64,000 nt of DNA from HXMU1420-13 sp965249965 (GTDB lineage Bacteria; Bacteroidota; Rhodothermia; Balneolales; Balneolaceae): contig OZ252262.1 in the NCBI GenBank assembly GCA_965249965.1, positions 2,666,001 through 2,730,000 of the forward strand, read 5' to 3'. Below, in pieces: positions 35,012 to 44,538 of this stretch. Below the pieces are notes generated by a model. That model worked only from the letters and a program-made list of their open reading frames with translations. It was not told the DNA's origin and made no database searches. The translations under genes were made by a program, and so were the position numbers. How positions within the stretch are numbered: position 1 is the first letter of the stretch; each line of letters begins with the position of its first letter.

Positions 35012-35077
35012 AATAGTTTCACGTAGCATTTCGTGCTTCGATTCAGTTTATTTGTACCGTTAAAATTTTTTGGTACA

Positions 35078-36445
35078 ATGAAACACATACTTTTTTTAAG
35101 CTCTCTCCTACTATTACCTACAATATCTATTGCTCAACCTCTTATCACAGATGATTTATCCGCTAATGCAGAGTCTCTGATAGGTGAAGCAATGTCAAGC
35201 TCTGAAGGATGGCACCGATTTAATCATTTAGTTGATTATTTTGGACCTAGATTTAGTGGTTCTGAAACTTTGGAGAACTCCATCGATTGGATCGTTGAAT
35301 TAATGAAAGAAGATGGATTCGACCGCGTTTGGACACAGCCTGTTCAGGTACCACATTGGGTGCGTGGAAAGGAATCAGCGACCTTAAAACTACCCATTGA
35401 ACGTGATTTACCAATGTTAGGTCTTGGCGGAAGTATTGGAACACCTGAGAATGGAATTACAGCTGAAGTGATGGTTGTAAATACGTTCGACGAGCTAGAT
35501 GCACGTGGCGCTGAAGCTAACGGAAAAATTGTATTGTTTAATGCCGAATACACAACCTATGGACAAACGGTTCAATATCGAATCCGTGGTGCATCTGCTG
35601 CTGCAAAATATGGTGCTGTGGCTTCTTTGATCGCCTCAGTGGCCTCATATTCAATTCAAACACCTCATACCGGCGTTATGCGGTATGAAGATGGGATAGA
35701 AAAAATCCCACATGCAGCAATCACCGTAGAAGATGCTTTGATGATTGAACGATTTGCAGATCGTGGTGAGAAAATTGAACTCACTCTAAACATGGAAGCC
35801 GAAACTCTACCGGATGCCACTTCAAGAAATGTTATCGCAGAAATCCGAGGTTCCATTTATCCTGATGAAATAATTGTAATGGGTGGGCATATTGATTCAT
35901 GGGATGTTGGCCAGGGTGCTATGGATGACGGAGGCGGATGCGTTGCAGCCTGGGAAGCTCTTAGATTAATGAAAAAACTGGGAATTCAACCTAAAAGAAC
36001 AATACGTGTGGTATTATGGACCAACGAAGAAAATGGTCTTCGGGGTGCTGAAGAATATAAACGTTGGGTTGAAGAGGAGGAAAAGAGTCTAGAGAATCAT
36101 GTGCTTGGAATGGAATCTGATAGTGGAGTCTTTGATCCATTAGGCTTTGGTTTTACCGGCAGTGATGAAGCATTTGAGATGCTCAAAGAAATTGGCACTC
36201 TTTTACATAGAATAGATTCTGGTATAGTTACCCGTGGCGGTGGAGGTGCAGATATTGGACCGTTGATGCGTGCTGGAATGCCCGGTATGGGACTGAGAGT
36301 TGATGGAGAAAAATATTTCTGGTTTCATCATACCGATGCTGATACCATCGATAAGCTAAATGAACAGGATTTTAATGAATGTGTGGCTACGATGGCTGTT
36401 TTTGCTTATATGGTGGCTGATATGGAACCAAGATTACCTCGCTAA
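35078..36445 (+). CDS. M28-family zinc peptidase (carboxypeptidase Q-like), exported
   Basis: A 455-residue protein with a signal peptide (FLSSLLLLPTISIAQ). A PA-like insert follows, then an M28 domain with the dizinc ligands: H and D in GGHIDSWDVGQGAMDDGGG, the catalytic Glu pair in WTNEENGLRG, D in GMESDSG, and the last His in FWFHHTDADT. It resembles plasma glutamate carboxypeptidase (CPQ) and would trim peptides in the periplasm. The ATG at 35078 begins the signal peptide; a GTG 15 codons earlier is unlikely. Confidence 0.92.
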   Translation: MKHILFLSSLLLLPTISIAQPLITDDLSANAESLIGEAMSSSEGWHRFNHLVDYFGPRFSGSETLENSIDWIVELMKEDGFDRVWTQPVQVPHWVRGKESATLKLPIERDLPMLGLGGSIGTPENGITAEVMVVNTFDELDARGAEANGKIVLFNAEYTTYGQTVQYRIRGASAAAKYGAVASLIASVASYSIQTPHTGVMRYEDGIEKIPHAAITVEDALMIERFADRGEKIELTLNMEAETLPDATSRNVIAEIRGSIYPDEIIVMGGHIDSWDVGQGAMDDGGGCVAAWEALRLMKKLGIQPKRTIRVVLWTNEENGLRGAEEYKRWVEEEEKSLENHVLGMESDSGVFDPLGFGFTGSDEAFEMLKEIGTLLHRIDSGIVTRGGGGADIGPLMRAGMPGMGLRVDGEKYFWFHHTDADTIDKLNEQDFNECVATMAVFAYMVADMEPRLPR

Positions 36446-36454
36446 AGTAAAAGA

Positions 36455-37135
36455 TTAATCATTACCATTTTCTTTTAGGAATTTTTCAACAAGCTGATCA
36501 CCAGCCTTTATAGTTTGTTTAATCCACTGAAATCGAAGTTGGGTTTTGTAAGCTTCAGTAAGACTCCAATTCACGTCACTTGTTCTCAATTCTTGTGTAA
36601 ATGAATGCATACAAATGGCAGCACTTACCGAAATATTAAAACTTTCACTAAACCCATACATGGGGATCCGAATGAATCCATCTGCCTGATTGATCAGATT
36701 TTCGCTCACCCCTTCTAATTCTGTACCAAAAACAAGCGCAGTTTTTTCCGTTATATCTAGTTCCGAAAGCTCTGTGTCTTTTTCGTGTGGTGTTGTCGCG
36801 ATAATTTTATATCCCTCCGATTTCAGCTTCTTGAAACATTCGGTAACATCGTTGTACCGATGTAAGCTTAACCAGTTATGTGCGCCTATAGAAACTGTAC
36901 TGGCCTCATCAAAGGTATTTCTGTTTTCGATAATATGTACATCCTGAATCCCGAATCCCTCACAGCTTCGTAATACGGCGTTGGCATTATGAGACTTGTG
37001 CAAATCTTCCAGTACAATGGTTAAGTGATTTGTTCTTTGGTCTAAAATGGAGCTAATACGTTCGAATCTATCTTCCGAAATAAAATCACGGAGATAAGCG
37101 ATTAACTTGCGATAGGTTTCAATATCAAAATTCAT
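36455..37135 (-). CDS. trmH: SpoU-family tRNA 2'-O-methyltransferase (TrmH-like)
   Basis: A 226-residue SPOUT methyltransferase with motif 1 LEDLHKSHNANAVLRSCEGF, motif 2 VFGTELEGVSE and motif 3 IRIPMYGFSESFNISVSAA forming the SAM-binding knot. A C-terminal extension like that of TrmH follows. TrmH methylates the ribose of G18 in tRNA. Other SpoU members methylate rRNA, so the exact target is probable rather than certain. It is convergent with the M28 peptidase and lies downstream of the terminator of the response-regulator gene. Confidence 0.87.
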   Translation of the reverse strand: MNFDIETYRKLIAYLRDFISEDRFERISSILDQRTNHLTIVLEDLHKSHNANAVLRSCEGFGIQDVHIIENRNTFDEASTVSIGAHNWLSLHRYNDVTECFKKLKSEGYKIIATTPHEKDTELSELDITEKTALVFGTELEGVSENLINQADGFIRIPMYGFSESFNISVSAAICMHSFTQELRTSDVNWSLTEAYKTQLRFQWIKQTIKAGDQLVEKFLKENGND

Positions 37136-37139
37136 AGAT

Positions 37140-37173
37140 AAAAAAAGGGCTGAGTCGATAATCGAATCAGCCC
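37140..37173 (-). terminator. Rho-independent terminator of the OmpR-type regulator gene
   Basis: A 13-bp stem with one mismatch (37147-37173, outer arm GGGCTGA/TCAGCCC, inner TCGAT/ATCGA) is followed on the minus strand by seven T residues (37146-37140). It lies between the regulator stop at 37194 and the trmH start at 37135. An A/T run also flanks the other side, so it may act in both directions. Confidence 0.8.
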
Positions 37174-37193
37174 AAAAAAAATGTTACTTGCAT

Positions 37194-37865
37194 TTATCCG
37201 CAACGGAAAGTAAATCCTTTTTTACGAATGGTTTCGATGTAATCTACATCTGAATGTTCACGGATTTTCTTTCTCAAATAGCTTATGTATACGTTAATAT
37301 AATTTGTTTGAGTATCGAAGTGAATATCCCACACTTTTTCAGCAAGTTCTTCTTGAGTGATCACTTTATTTTTATTTCTGATAAAGTAAACAAGAAGATT
37401 AAATTCATTATTTGTAAGCTGAACTTTTTCAGTGTTAATCATGAACTCACGTTTCAAGAGATCAACTTTTAGTTCACCACAAATTAGAACCTGATCGCCG
37501 GATGCTTCAGTTCTACGTTGTATTGCCTCTAAACGTGCAATTAATTCTTCGGTATTAAATGGTTTTGTCAGATAATCATCGGCTCCTACTCGCAAACATT
37601 TTACTTTTACATCTGCTTCTTGCTCACCAGATAAAATTAAAACAGGAGTAGTTACATTTTTATCTCTGATATTTTTACATAATTCATAACCATCTCCATC
37701 CGGCAAACCCAGATCAAGAATGATCATATCAAAATTGCCTTCTACAGCGGCTTTCTGACCTGTAGCTACCGTGTCTTCTGTTTCCACAGAATTTCCGTTA
37801 TGCTCCAGAACTGCCTTTACCAGTGTGCGAACCGAAGGATCATCTTCAACAACTAATATATTCAT
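37194..37865 (-). CDS. OmpR/PhoB-family response regulator
   Basis: A 223-residue two-domain regulator. The receiver has the acidic pocket VVEDDPS, the phosphoacceptor D51 (IILDLGLPDGDG) and the conserved Lys in YLTKPFN (K101). A winged-helix DNA-binding domain (about 130-223) includes LTNNEFNLLVYFIRN and the recognition region YINVYISYLRKKI. No histidine kinase lies next to it, so it is an orphan regulator here. Its transcript ends at a clear terminator before trmH. Confidence 0.93.
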   Translation of the reverse strand: MNILVVEDDPSVRTLVKAVLEHNGNSVETEDTVATGQKAAVEGNFDMIILDLGLPDGDGYELCKNIRDKNVTTPVLILSGEQEADVKVKCLRVGADDYLTKPFNTEELIARLEAIQRRTEASGDQVLICGELKVDLLKREFMINTEKVQLTNNEFNLLVYFIRNKNKVITQEELAEKVWDIHFDTQTNYINVYISYLRKKIREHSDVDYIETIRKKGFTFRCG

Positions 37866-38015
37866 GCGTTTTTCGTGCTAATGAATGTGAGTGGTGATGT
37901 TGTATCGTAAGGATTTATATGCATTCAATCAATACAGTGATTAGAAGAATTTAACAAACATTAGAAAACGATCAAAATGCTCATTACTTAGACAAATCCT
38001 ATGATTTTTAATTGA

Positions 38016-38876
38016 TTAATAGTTGAGATTTTTAAGGAATTCATGCCCCGCTTCAACATTTATCATAGGGGTTTCGGTGCGTTCATCTTCAATAAATACA
38101 TATTGAATACCTACCTCTTCATTTAATGCCAATATAGAAGCAAAATCAATGATTCCCTCCCCTACGGTGGTTTGATCAAGTGCTTCATTTGCATCTTTTA
38201 CATGGTATGAAACAAATCGACCAGGATATTTTTGTATAAATTCGATTGGGTCTACTCCGGCTTTAGTAAACCAATACAAATCAGCTTGAAAACTCACTAG
38301 TTCAGGATCAGTGTTATTTAAAAGAATTTCGAGTGGCACCTCTCCTTCGGGTGTCTCAAAGAATTCGAAATCATGATTATGATAACCAAAGCCAATGCCT
38401 GTTTCTTTAAACTGTTCCCCTATTTTGTTCAAATTTTCGGCCACACTATAATAGTCCTTGCGTGTTTCTTCATCAATCCATGCGATTATTGCCCAATCTG
38501 TATCAATTCGTGTTGCAGCCTCTAAGACAGTTGGGGTTTCATCCGCCTGAAAATAATTTGCATGCGAGGATGCAATTCGCATCCCAAGGGATTTAACAAC
38601 ACGCTCGTATTGATTGGCTGTTATCATATTAGGGAAGATTCCGGTAGGATTAAGACCAAATGCCTCAACATAATCAAAGCCGATATCTGCTATTTGCGTA
38701 AGCGCCTTCTCAAAATCTTGTTCCAACTGATTACGTACCGACCATAATTGCACGCCAATTTCTTTTTTCACTTCTTTTTCTGATGCTGCACAAGCCATAT
38801 TTAATAATGGTAACGTTGCTGCTCCTGTTGCCAAAAGCGCTGATTTTTTTAAAAATTCCCGTCTGGATTCCTTCAT
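38016..38876 (-). CDS. Tat-exported sugar phosphate isomerase/epimerase-like TIM-barrel protein
   Basis: A 286-residue protein with a twin-arginine signal (SRREFLKK, then an Ala-rich hydrophobic stretch ending near a Cys, NMACA). It continues with an AP-endonuclease-2/xylose-isomerase-like TIM barrel. Candidate metal residues occur in IGFGYHNHDFEF, ELVSFQADLYW, VSYHVKDA and the final VFIEDE. Such Tat-exported folded proteins are frequent in Bacteroidota and often act on sugars or inositols in the periplasm. The substrate is unknown, and flanking genes give no help. Confidence 0.85.
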   Translation of the reverse strand: MKESRREFLKKSALLATGAATLPLLNMACAASEKEVKKEIGVQLWSVRNQLEQDFEKALTQIADIGFDYVEAFGLNPTGIFPNMITANQYERVVKSLGMRIASSHANYFQADETPTVLEAATRIDTDWAIIAWIDEETRKDYYSVAENLNKIGEQFKETGIGFGYHNHDFEFFETPEGEVPLEILLNNTDPELVSFQADLYWFTKAGVDPIEFIQKYPGRFVSYHVKDANEALDQTTVGEGIIDFASILALNEEVGIQYVFIEDERTETPMINVEAGHEFLKNLNY

Positions 38877-39003
38877 TTTACCCTTAATTTTTATTGCTGA
38901 AGGATATTAACACAAAGCGACGGTTTTAATCAACATAAACGTATTGGCATTTCGACCGATTCACCTTACTTTCAAAAAAAAATAGTCATTTAATCGAGTG
39001 TAC

Positions 39004-40005
39004 ATGTCAACTAAACTTCGCCATAATTGGACCCAAGAAGAAATCAGCGAAATCTATCATACCCCATTAATGGAATTGATTTATCAAGCGGCTACGGTTC
39101 ACCGCGAATATCATGAAACCGGAGAAGTTCAGGTATGTACACTTCTTTCAATTAAGACGGGCGGCTGCTCTGAGGATTGCTCCTACTGCCCGCAATCTGC
39201 CCGATACAACACTGGCATCAACAGTGAGAAATTGATGCCTAAAGAAATGATTTTAGCAGCTGCTGAGCGAGCAAAGGAAGCCGGAAGTACACGCTTTTGC
39301 ATGGGTGCCGCGTGGAGAAGTGCTCGCCAAAACAAAGACTTTGATGAAGTGCTGGATGTAGTTTCGGGAGTGGCTGACTTGGGCCTAGAAGTTTGTGCCA
39401 CTTTAGGAATGTTAACCGATGAACAAGCTGCACAATTAAAAAAAGCCGGATTATACGCCTATAACCATAATCTGGACTCTAGCGAAGATTTCTACAAGAA
39501 AATTATAACAACCAGAACGTATGATGATCGTTTAGATACCATCAAGAAAGTTCAGGATAACGAAATTTCTGTGTGTTCAGGGGGAATAATTGGAATGGGT
39601 GAAACGCATGAAGACCGAATCGGACTTCTTTACACGCTATCGAATTTAACACCACATCCCGAATCAGTTCCTGTAAATGCCTTAATTGCAGTTGAAGGCA
39701 CTCCGATGGAGGGGCAACCTAAAGTTCCCAGCTGGGATATGGCACGCATGATTGCCACAGCTCGTATTTTAATGCCGGAATCTATGGTTCGTTTGTCTGC
39801 GGGTCGAGTGCGAATGAACTTCGAAGAACAAGCTTTATGCTTTATGGCAGGTGCAAACTCCATCTTTACCGGCGAAAAACTACTTACGACAGATAACAAT
39901 GGATTGGATGAAGATGCTCATATGTTTGAGCTCTTCGGACTTAAACCACGCCCGGCTTACAAAGATGCAAAGCCTGAGCATGTGCCCGAAACAATAGAAG
40001 CTTAA
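39004..40005 (+). CDS. bioB: Biotin synthase
   Basis: A 333-residue radical SAM enzyme that inserts sulfur into dethiobiotin. The [4Fe-4S] motif is C55-x3-C59-x2-C62 (GGCSEDCSYCPQS). Residues for the auxiliary [2Fe-2S] cluster are present in FCMGAAWR, LEVCATLGM and VCSGGIIGMGE, together with the conserved Arg region VRLSAGRVRMN. The ATG at 39004 gives the normal start; a GTG two codons earlier is less likely. No other biotin genes are next to it. The upstream 127 bp show no BirA-type operator that I recognise. Confidence 0.96.
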   Translation: MSTKLRHNWTQEEISEIYHTPLMELIYQAATVHREYHETGEVQVCTLLSIKTGGCSEDCSYCPQSARYNTGINSEKLMPKEMILAAAERAKEAGSTRFCMGAAWRSARQNKDFDEVLDVVSGVADLGLEVCATLGMLTDEQAAQLKKAGLYAYNHNLDSSEDFYKKIITTRTYDDRLDTIKKVQDNEISVCSGGIIGMGETHEDRIGLLYTLSNLTPHPESVPVNALIAVEGTPMEGQPKVPSWDMARMIATARILMPESMVRLSAGRVRMNFEEQALCFMAGANSIFTGEKLLTTDNNGLDEDAHMFELFGLKPRPAYKDAKPEHVPETIEA

Positions 40006-40021
40006 CTAGTTATCGAACTAA

Positions 40022-41101
40022 TTATTTAACCACCCAGGTTTCATTTCCTTTTAATAAAGCATCTAAGTCTGGTTCGCCATGATTTTCTTTGGCATGTTGA
40101 ACTTGAACGTTTACTCCCTCGTCGTACGTGGGCTTATCTTCCGCATATAATACTCCGAATGGTCGAGGATATTTGAGCCCATTTCCACTTTCAGGTTGCT
40201 GCTCAAAAAATCTGGAGAGAATGTATGCTTTCACACGATCCGTTTCATCGTGAATCCAGAGATCGTCTTTCGTTACATTATCACCTAGTTCTACAACTTC
40301 GGGCATAAATCCGTTTAATCGAACGCCCTTTTCATTGTCTTTACCAAAAACTAATGGTTGGCCATGTTCAAGATATATAGCCTCCATTGGACGAGATTTC
40401 TTATCTGTGAATAATTCAAAAGCTGCATCATTGAATACAATACAATTCTGGTAGATCTCAAGCATCGAAGTTCCCTGATGTTTGTGAGATCGAAGAATTA
40501 AATCTTTTAAGTGTTTAGGATCGCGATCCATAGCACGTGCTACAAAGGTACCATTTGCACCTAAACTCAAAGCAAGTGGATTAAACGGATGATCGATTGA
40601 TCCAAATGGGCTGGATTTTGTAATTGCCCCTGTTGGCGAAGCTGGCGAATACTGCCCTTTTGTTAGGCCATATATCTCGTTGTTAAACAACAAAAGATTA
40701 ACATTTACATTTCTTCTTAATAGCTGGGTAAAGTGGTTTGCACCAATAGATAATGAGTCTCCATCGCCGGTAATGATCCAAACTGAGAGATCTGGTCGGG
40801 ATACTTTTAATCCGGTAGCAATTGCAGGCGCGCGCCCATGAATAGAATGCATCCCAAAGGTATCCATGTAATATGGGAATCGGGAAGAACACCCTATTCC
40901 CGAGATAAAAACAATATCCTTTTTGGCAAGTCCAAGTTCGGGCATCGCGTTTTGAACCTGCTTTAAGATCGTATAATCTCCACAACCGGGACACCAACGC
41001 ACATCCTGATCAGAGGCGAAATCTTTTCCTTTATAATCCGGAAGTTGAGTTAAATCAGCTTCGTGCTCTTTTATAAAATTGTCGATTAATGTTTCAACCA
41101 T
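40022..41101 (-). CDS. korB: 2-oxoacid:ferredoxin oxidoreductase, beta subunit
   Basis: A 359-residue thiamine-pyrophosphate-binding subunit. An N-terminal cysteine motif (RWCPGCGDYTIL) and IGCSSRFPYY match the KorB/PorB class. The TPP signature is ITGDGDSLSIGANHF with NNEIYGLTKGQYSP. With KorA it oxidatively decarboxylates 2-oxoglutarate (or a related 2-oxoacid) to the acyl-CoA, reducing ferredoxin. It follows korA by 12 bp. The two-subunit form with fused gamma-alpha is typical of 2-oxoglutarate enzymes, but pyruvate cannot be excluded. Confidence 0.93.
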   Translation of the reverse strand: MVETLIDNFIKEHEADLTQLPDYKGKDFASDQDVRWCPGCGDYTILKQVQNAMPELGLAKKDIVFISGIGCSSRFPYYMDTFGMHSIHGRAPAIATGLKVSRPDLSVWIITGDGDSLSIGANHFTQLLRRNVNVNLLLFNNEIYGLTKGQYSPASPTGAITKSSPFGSIDHPFNPLALSLGANGTFVARAMDRDPKHLKDLILRSHKHQGTSMLEIYQNCIVFNDAAFELFTDKKSRPMEAIYLEHGQPLVFGKDNEKGVRLNGFMPEVVELGDNVTKDDLWIHDETDRVKAYILSRFFEQQPESGNGLKYPRPFGVLYAEDKPTYDEGVNVQVQHAKENHGEPDLDALLKGNETWVVK

Positions 41102-41113
41102 AATGTATTACCT

Positions 41114-42979
41114 CTACGCTTCCGCCTTGTTTAAAATTGATTCAATCGCTGATTTAAGTTCGCCAACTCCAAACGGGCGACCTTTTACCTTATTAATCGG
41201 AATTGCCGGGATCATAAATTCTGATCTGATTAGCCGCACTAACTGTCCGTCGTTAATTTCCGGAACAATTATTTTACCAAAGCTTTTCAACATAGCCTCG
41301 AAATTTTCTGGAAATGGGTTGATATATCGCAAATGAGCATGCGAAATATCCAATCCTTCTTTTCTAAGTTGATGCACCACTGTTCGAATGGATCCATATG
41401 TACCACCCCATCCAAGCACGAGTACATCACCAGATTCTGAACCCTGATCAATTTCTTGCTTTGGGATATTGAATGCCACATTATCTCGCTTCTGTCGGCG
41501 TATATTTGTCATTTTTTGATGATTGTCTGGATCATATGACACGTTTCCGGTACCATCTTCTTTTTCTAGTCCGCCAACTCGATGTTCAATCCCTTGTGTT
41601 CCCGGTATGGCCCAATTGCGAACTAACCGATCATCTCGTAAATAAGGCATAAATGCACCAGCCTCACCATTTGTTCGAGGACCTTCAAATTTTACTTTAA
41701 TTTCAGCTAGGTCGGCTGATTGTGGGAATTTCCAAGGCTCAGATCCATTCGCAATATATCCATCAGATAAAAACATGACCGGAATCATGTGTTCTAAACT
41801 TATACGAACAGCTTCAAAAGCCATTTCAAAACAATCCGCAGGAGATTGAGGGGCTAACACAACTAAAGGACTTTCACCATTTCTACCATAAACTGCCTGC
41901 ATCAAGTCGGCTTGCTCTGTCTTGGTTGGCATTCCTGTAGATGGTCCCGCTCTTTGTACGTTCAAAACAATAAGAGGGAGTTCAAGCATCACTGCGAGTC
42001 CAATAGCTTCGCCTTTTAATGCAATTCCCGGCCCCGAAGAACTAGTAACACCAATACTTCCGCCAAATGATGCCCCAATTGCTGAGGTCACTGCCGCAAT
42101 TTCATCTTCCGCCTGAAACGTGGTTACTCCATATTTTTTATGAGCTGCAAGCCCGTGTAAAACATCCGATGCAGGAGTAATGGGATAACTTCCAAAAAAT
42201 AATGGAAGATTAGATTTTCGCGCTGCTGCAACTAAACCTAAGACAAGGGCTTCATTACCCGTTATATTTCGATATTCACCTGGTGCAAGTTCAGCTTGTT
42301 TTACAGTCACCCGCGAATTAAAAAGCTCAACCGTTTCACCATAATAATAGCCTGCTTTTAATACTTTTATATTAGCATCAGCAATTTCCGGATGTTTTTT
42401 CCCAAATTTTTGATTTAGAAAATCCATGGTTGATTCCAACGGCCGGTTATACATCCAATACAATAAACCGAGGACAAACATATTTTTTGATCGCTCAATA
42501 TCTTTGTAGCCCAAATCTGAATCCGACAATGCTTCTTTAACGAGTTTTGTAACATCTATTTTAATGACCTCAAAATCATCTAATGAGCCATCTTCTAATG
42601 GATGTACTCCATCGGGATATTTTGCAAGACTAAGGTTCTTTTTGTCAAACCCAGCTGTGTTTGCAATAATTATCCCCCCTTTTTTTAGCAAAGATATATT
42701 GGCTTTCAGTGCCGCAGAATTCATCACCACTAAAGCGTCACACTCGTCGCCGGGTGTAAGAATTTCGCGCGAACCAAACTGAAGTTGAAACGAGGATACT
42801 CCCGGGACAGTCCCTTGTGGTGCTCGAATTTCGGCCGGGAATTCTGGCAGGGTTCTTAAATCATTTCCTAAAAGTGCGGTAGTGTTCGTAAAAAGCGAAC
42901 CGGTAAGTTGCATTCCGTCGCCAGAGTCACCCGCAAATCGAATAGTGACATCTTCACGAATCTGATCTGTATTGCTCAT
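41114..42979 (-). CDS. korA: 2-oxoacid:acceptor oxidoreductase, fused gamma-alpha subunit
   Basis: A 621-residue protein. An N-terminal gamma domain (about 1-190, beginning VTIRFAGDSGDGMQLTGSLF) is fused to the alpha subunit. The alpha part has the pyrimidine-binding motif FGSYPITPASDVLHGLAA, the SSGPGIALKGEAIGLA segment and a C-terminal domain with VLGWGGTYGSIRTVVHQL. It is translated just before korB and forms with it a ferredoxin-linked 2-oxoacid dehydrogenase. No ferredoxin gene is adjacent. The overlapping antisense frames are shadows. Confidence 0.94.
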   Translation of the reverse strand: MSNTDQIREDVTIRFAGDSGDGMQLTGSLFTNTTALLGNDLRTLPEFPAEIRAPQGTVPGVSSFQLQFGSREILTPGDECDALVVMNSAALKANISLLKKGGIIIANTAGFDKKNLSLAKYPDGVHPLEDGSLDDFEVIKIDVTKLVKEALSDSDLGYKDIERSKNMFVLGLLYWMYNRPLESTMDFLNQKFGKKHPEIADANIKVLKAGYYYGETVELFNSRVTVKQAELAPGEYRNITGNEALVLGLVAAARKSNLPLFFGSYPITPASDVLHGLAAHKKYGVTTFQAEDEIAAVTSAIGASFGGSIGVTSSSGPGIALKGEAIGLAVMLELPLIVLNVQRAGPSTGMPTKTEQADLMQAVYGRNGESPLVVLAPQSPADCFEMAFEAVRISLEHMIPVMFLSDGYIANGSEPWKFPQSADLAEIKVKFEGPRTNGEAGAFMPYLRDDRLVRNWAIPGTQGIEHRVGGLEKEDGTGNVSYDPDNHQKMTNIRRQKRDNVAFNIPKQEIDQGSESGDVLVLGWGGTYGSIRTVVHQLRKEGLDISHAHLRYINPFPENFEAMLKSFGKIIVPEINDGQLVRLIRSEFMIPAIPINKVKGRPFGVGELKSAIESILNKAEA

Positions 42980-43191
42980 ATATGTAGATGAGAGTGTATG
43001 TATATAATAGCAGTCGGCACAATTTGTTTGTTTTTCGAATTAAAAGAAAGGTTAAGTTTCTTTTTTCGATGAAGGCGATTGATCTGATAATAAGATTAGT
43101 ACCTAATTTCCGAGATGAGACAACACAGGATGAGTTAATGGTAGAAAGCTTTGTACTAGTATTCTATTAAATTTGATAATTGAATTCTCCT

Positions 43192-43204
43192 TATCTTTGC
43201 AGGA
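43192..43204 (+). promoter_or_regulatory. Candidate -7 box (TATCTTTG) giving a nearly leaderless mtaB mRNA
   Basis: TATCTTTG at 43192-43199 is an exact TAnnTTTG match, with a TTG 16 bp upstream in ATTTGATAA. The mtaB ATG at 43204 falls only five bases after the box, which is about where transcription should begin. The mRNA would therefore start at or very near the ATG. Confidence 0.45.
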
Positions 43205-44538
43205 TGAAAAGCGTAGCCTTCGAAACACTGGGCTGTAAACTCAACTTTTCTGAGACCTCATCCATGAGGCGCGACTTCGAAAATGAAGGATTTGAACTTA
43301 CCGAGTTTACCGATCCAGCAGATATTTACATTATCAATACTTGCTCTGTTACCCTTGATGCGAATAGTGCCTGCCGAAAAACCGTACGCCAGGCCTTACG
43401 GAGAAATCCGGATGCATTTGTTGCGGTTGTTGGATGCTACGCACAGCTTGAACCCGAAGAAATCGCACAAATCGAAGGTGTGGATGTTGTTTTAGGAGCT
43501 AAAGAAAAGTTTAAACTCCTTGATCTATTCGATGATTTCTTAAAGCAAGAAGAGACAATAATCCATCGTACTGATGTAAACGAAGCGGTCGATTTCCACA
43601 ATGCATTTTCATCCGATGACAGAACCCGTGCTTTTCTTAAAGTACAGGATGGTTGTAATTATAAATGCTCATTTTGCACTATTCCATTGGCTCGTGGTGT
43701 ATCCAGATCCCCTAAAAAAGCGACCGTTGTTAGAAATGCACAGCAATTGGTTGAAGAAGGATTTCAGGAAGTAATTATTACAGGAGTGAATTCAGGTGAT
43801 TTTGGCCATGGTACAAACGAAGATTTTCTCCAACTTCTGCAAGCGCTCGAGAAAGTTGATGGGCTGGAAAGACTTCGAGTCTCCTCCATCGAACCAAACT
43901 TATTGAACAATGAGATTATCCATTTTGCAGCTGAATCACAGAAATTACAGCCTCATTTTCACATCCCTTTACAAAGTGGTTCCGACGAGATGTTAAAGTT
44001 GATGCGGCGTCGATATCGAACTGATTTATATCAGGCCAGAGTTGAATTGATTAAGTCGTTGATGCCAGATGCGTGCATTGGGGTGGATGTCATTACCGGT
44101 CACCCGGGAGAGTCGGAAAGCGTATTTCAAGAATCTTTCGATTTTATTGATTCTCTTGATGTCTCCTATCTACACGTATTCACGTACTCCGAGCGTCCCA
44201 ATACCCACGCGTTAACGCTTAATCCTGTGGTTCCAAAACAAGAACGAAAATCCAGAACGCATCAATTACGAAGATTATCAGCAAAAAAACGCTTTGAATT
44301 CGACACCCAGTTTTCGGGCCAAATTCGTCCGGTGCTTTTTGAGGAAGAAAATAAAAATGGCTTCATGTTTGGATGGACTAACAATTACATCCGAATTGCG
44401 GTCCCCTTTTCTGCGCGATTAATCAACACTATTCAGTCTGTGGAGATCGGTACATATTCAAAAGATGGTTACCATTTTGGTAAACTTGATGACAACCTCA
44501 TATTAGAAGAAAAAACGATACAGGAACTACTGGGATAA
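43204..44538 (+). CDS. mtaB: tRNA t6A37 methylthiotransferase MtaB
   Basis: A 444-residue radical SAM methylthiotransferase. The N-terminal UPF0004 domain has its three cluster cysteines in TLGCKLNFSE, NTCSVT and VVGCYAQLEP. The radical SAM motif is CNYKCSFC with the following TIPLARG, and HIPLQSGSDEMLKLMRRRY is conserved. A C-terminal TRAM-like region follows. MtaB adds a methylthio group to t6A37 of tRNA to give ms2t6A. It shares one base with the following glycosylase gene (TAATG). Confidence 0.94.
   Translation: MKSVAFETLGCKLNFSETSSMRRDFENEGFELTEFTDPADIYIINTCSVTLDANSACRKTVRQALRRNPDAFVAVVGCYAQLEPEEIAQIEGVDVVLGAKEKFKLLDLFDDFLKQEETIIHRTDVNEAVDFHNAFSSDDRTRAFLKVQDGCNYKCSFCTIPLARGVSRSPKKATVVRNAQQLVEEGFQEVIITGVNSGDFGHGTNEDFLQLLQALEKVDGLERLRVSSIEPNLLNNEIIHFAAESQKLQPHFHIPLQSGSDEMLKLMRRRYRTDLYQARVELIKSLMPDACIGVDVITGHPGESESVFQESFDFIDSLDVSYLHVFTYSERPNTHALTLNPVVPKQERKSRTHQLRRLSAKKRFEFDTQFSGQIRPVLFEEENKNGFMFGWTNNYIRIAVPFSARLINTIQSVEIGTYSKDGYHFGKLDDNLILEEKTIQELLG

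Noticed and set aside
38877..39003. BirA operator or riboswitch before bioB
   Set aside because: No TTGTAAACC-type inverted repeat or recognised aptamer fold in the gap; only a weak TACTTTCA near the start.
42988..43170. 60-codon frame upstream of mtaB
   Set aside because: Low-complexity basic and hydrophobic product, no ribosome-binding site, and it fills a promoter-containing gap; more likely chance.
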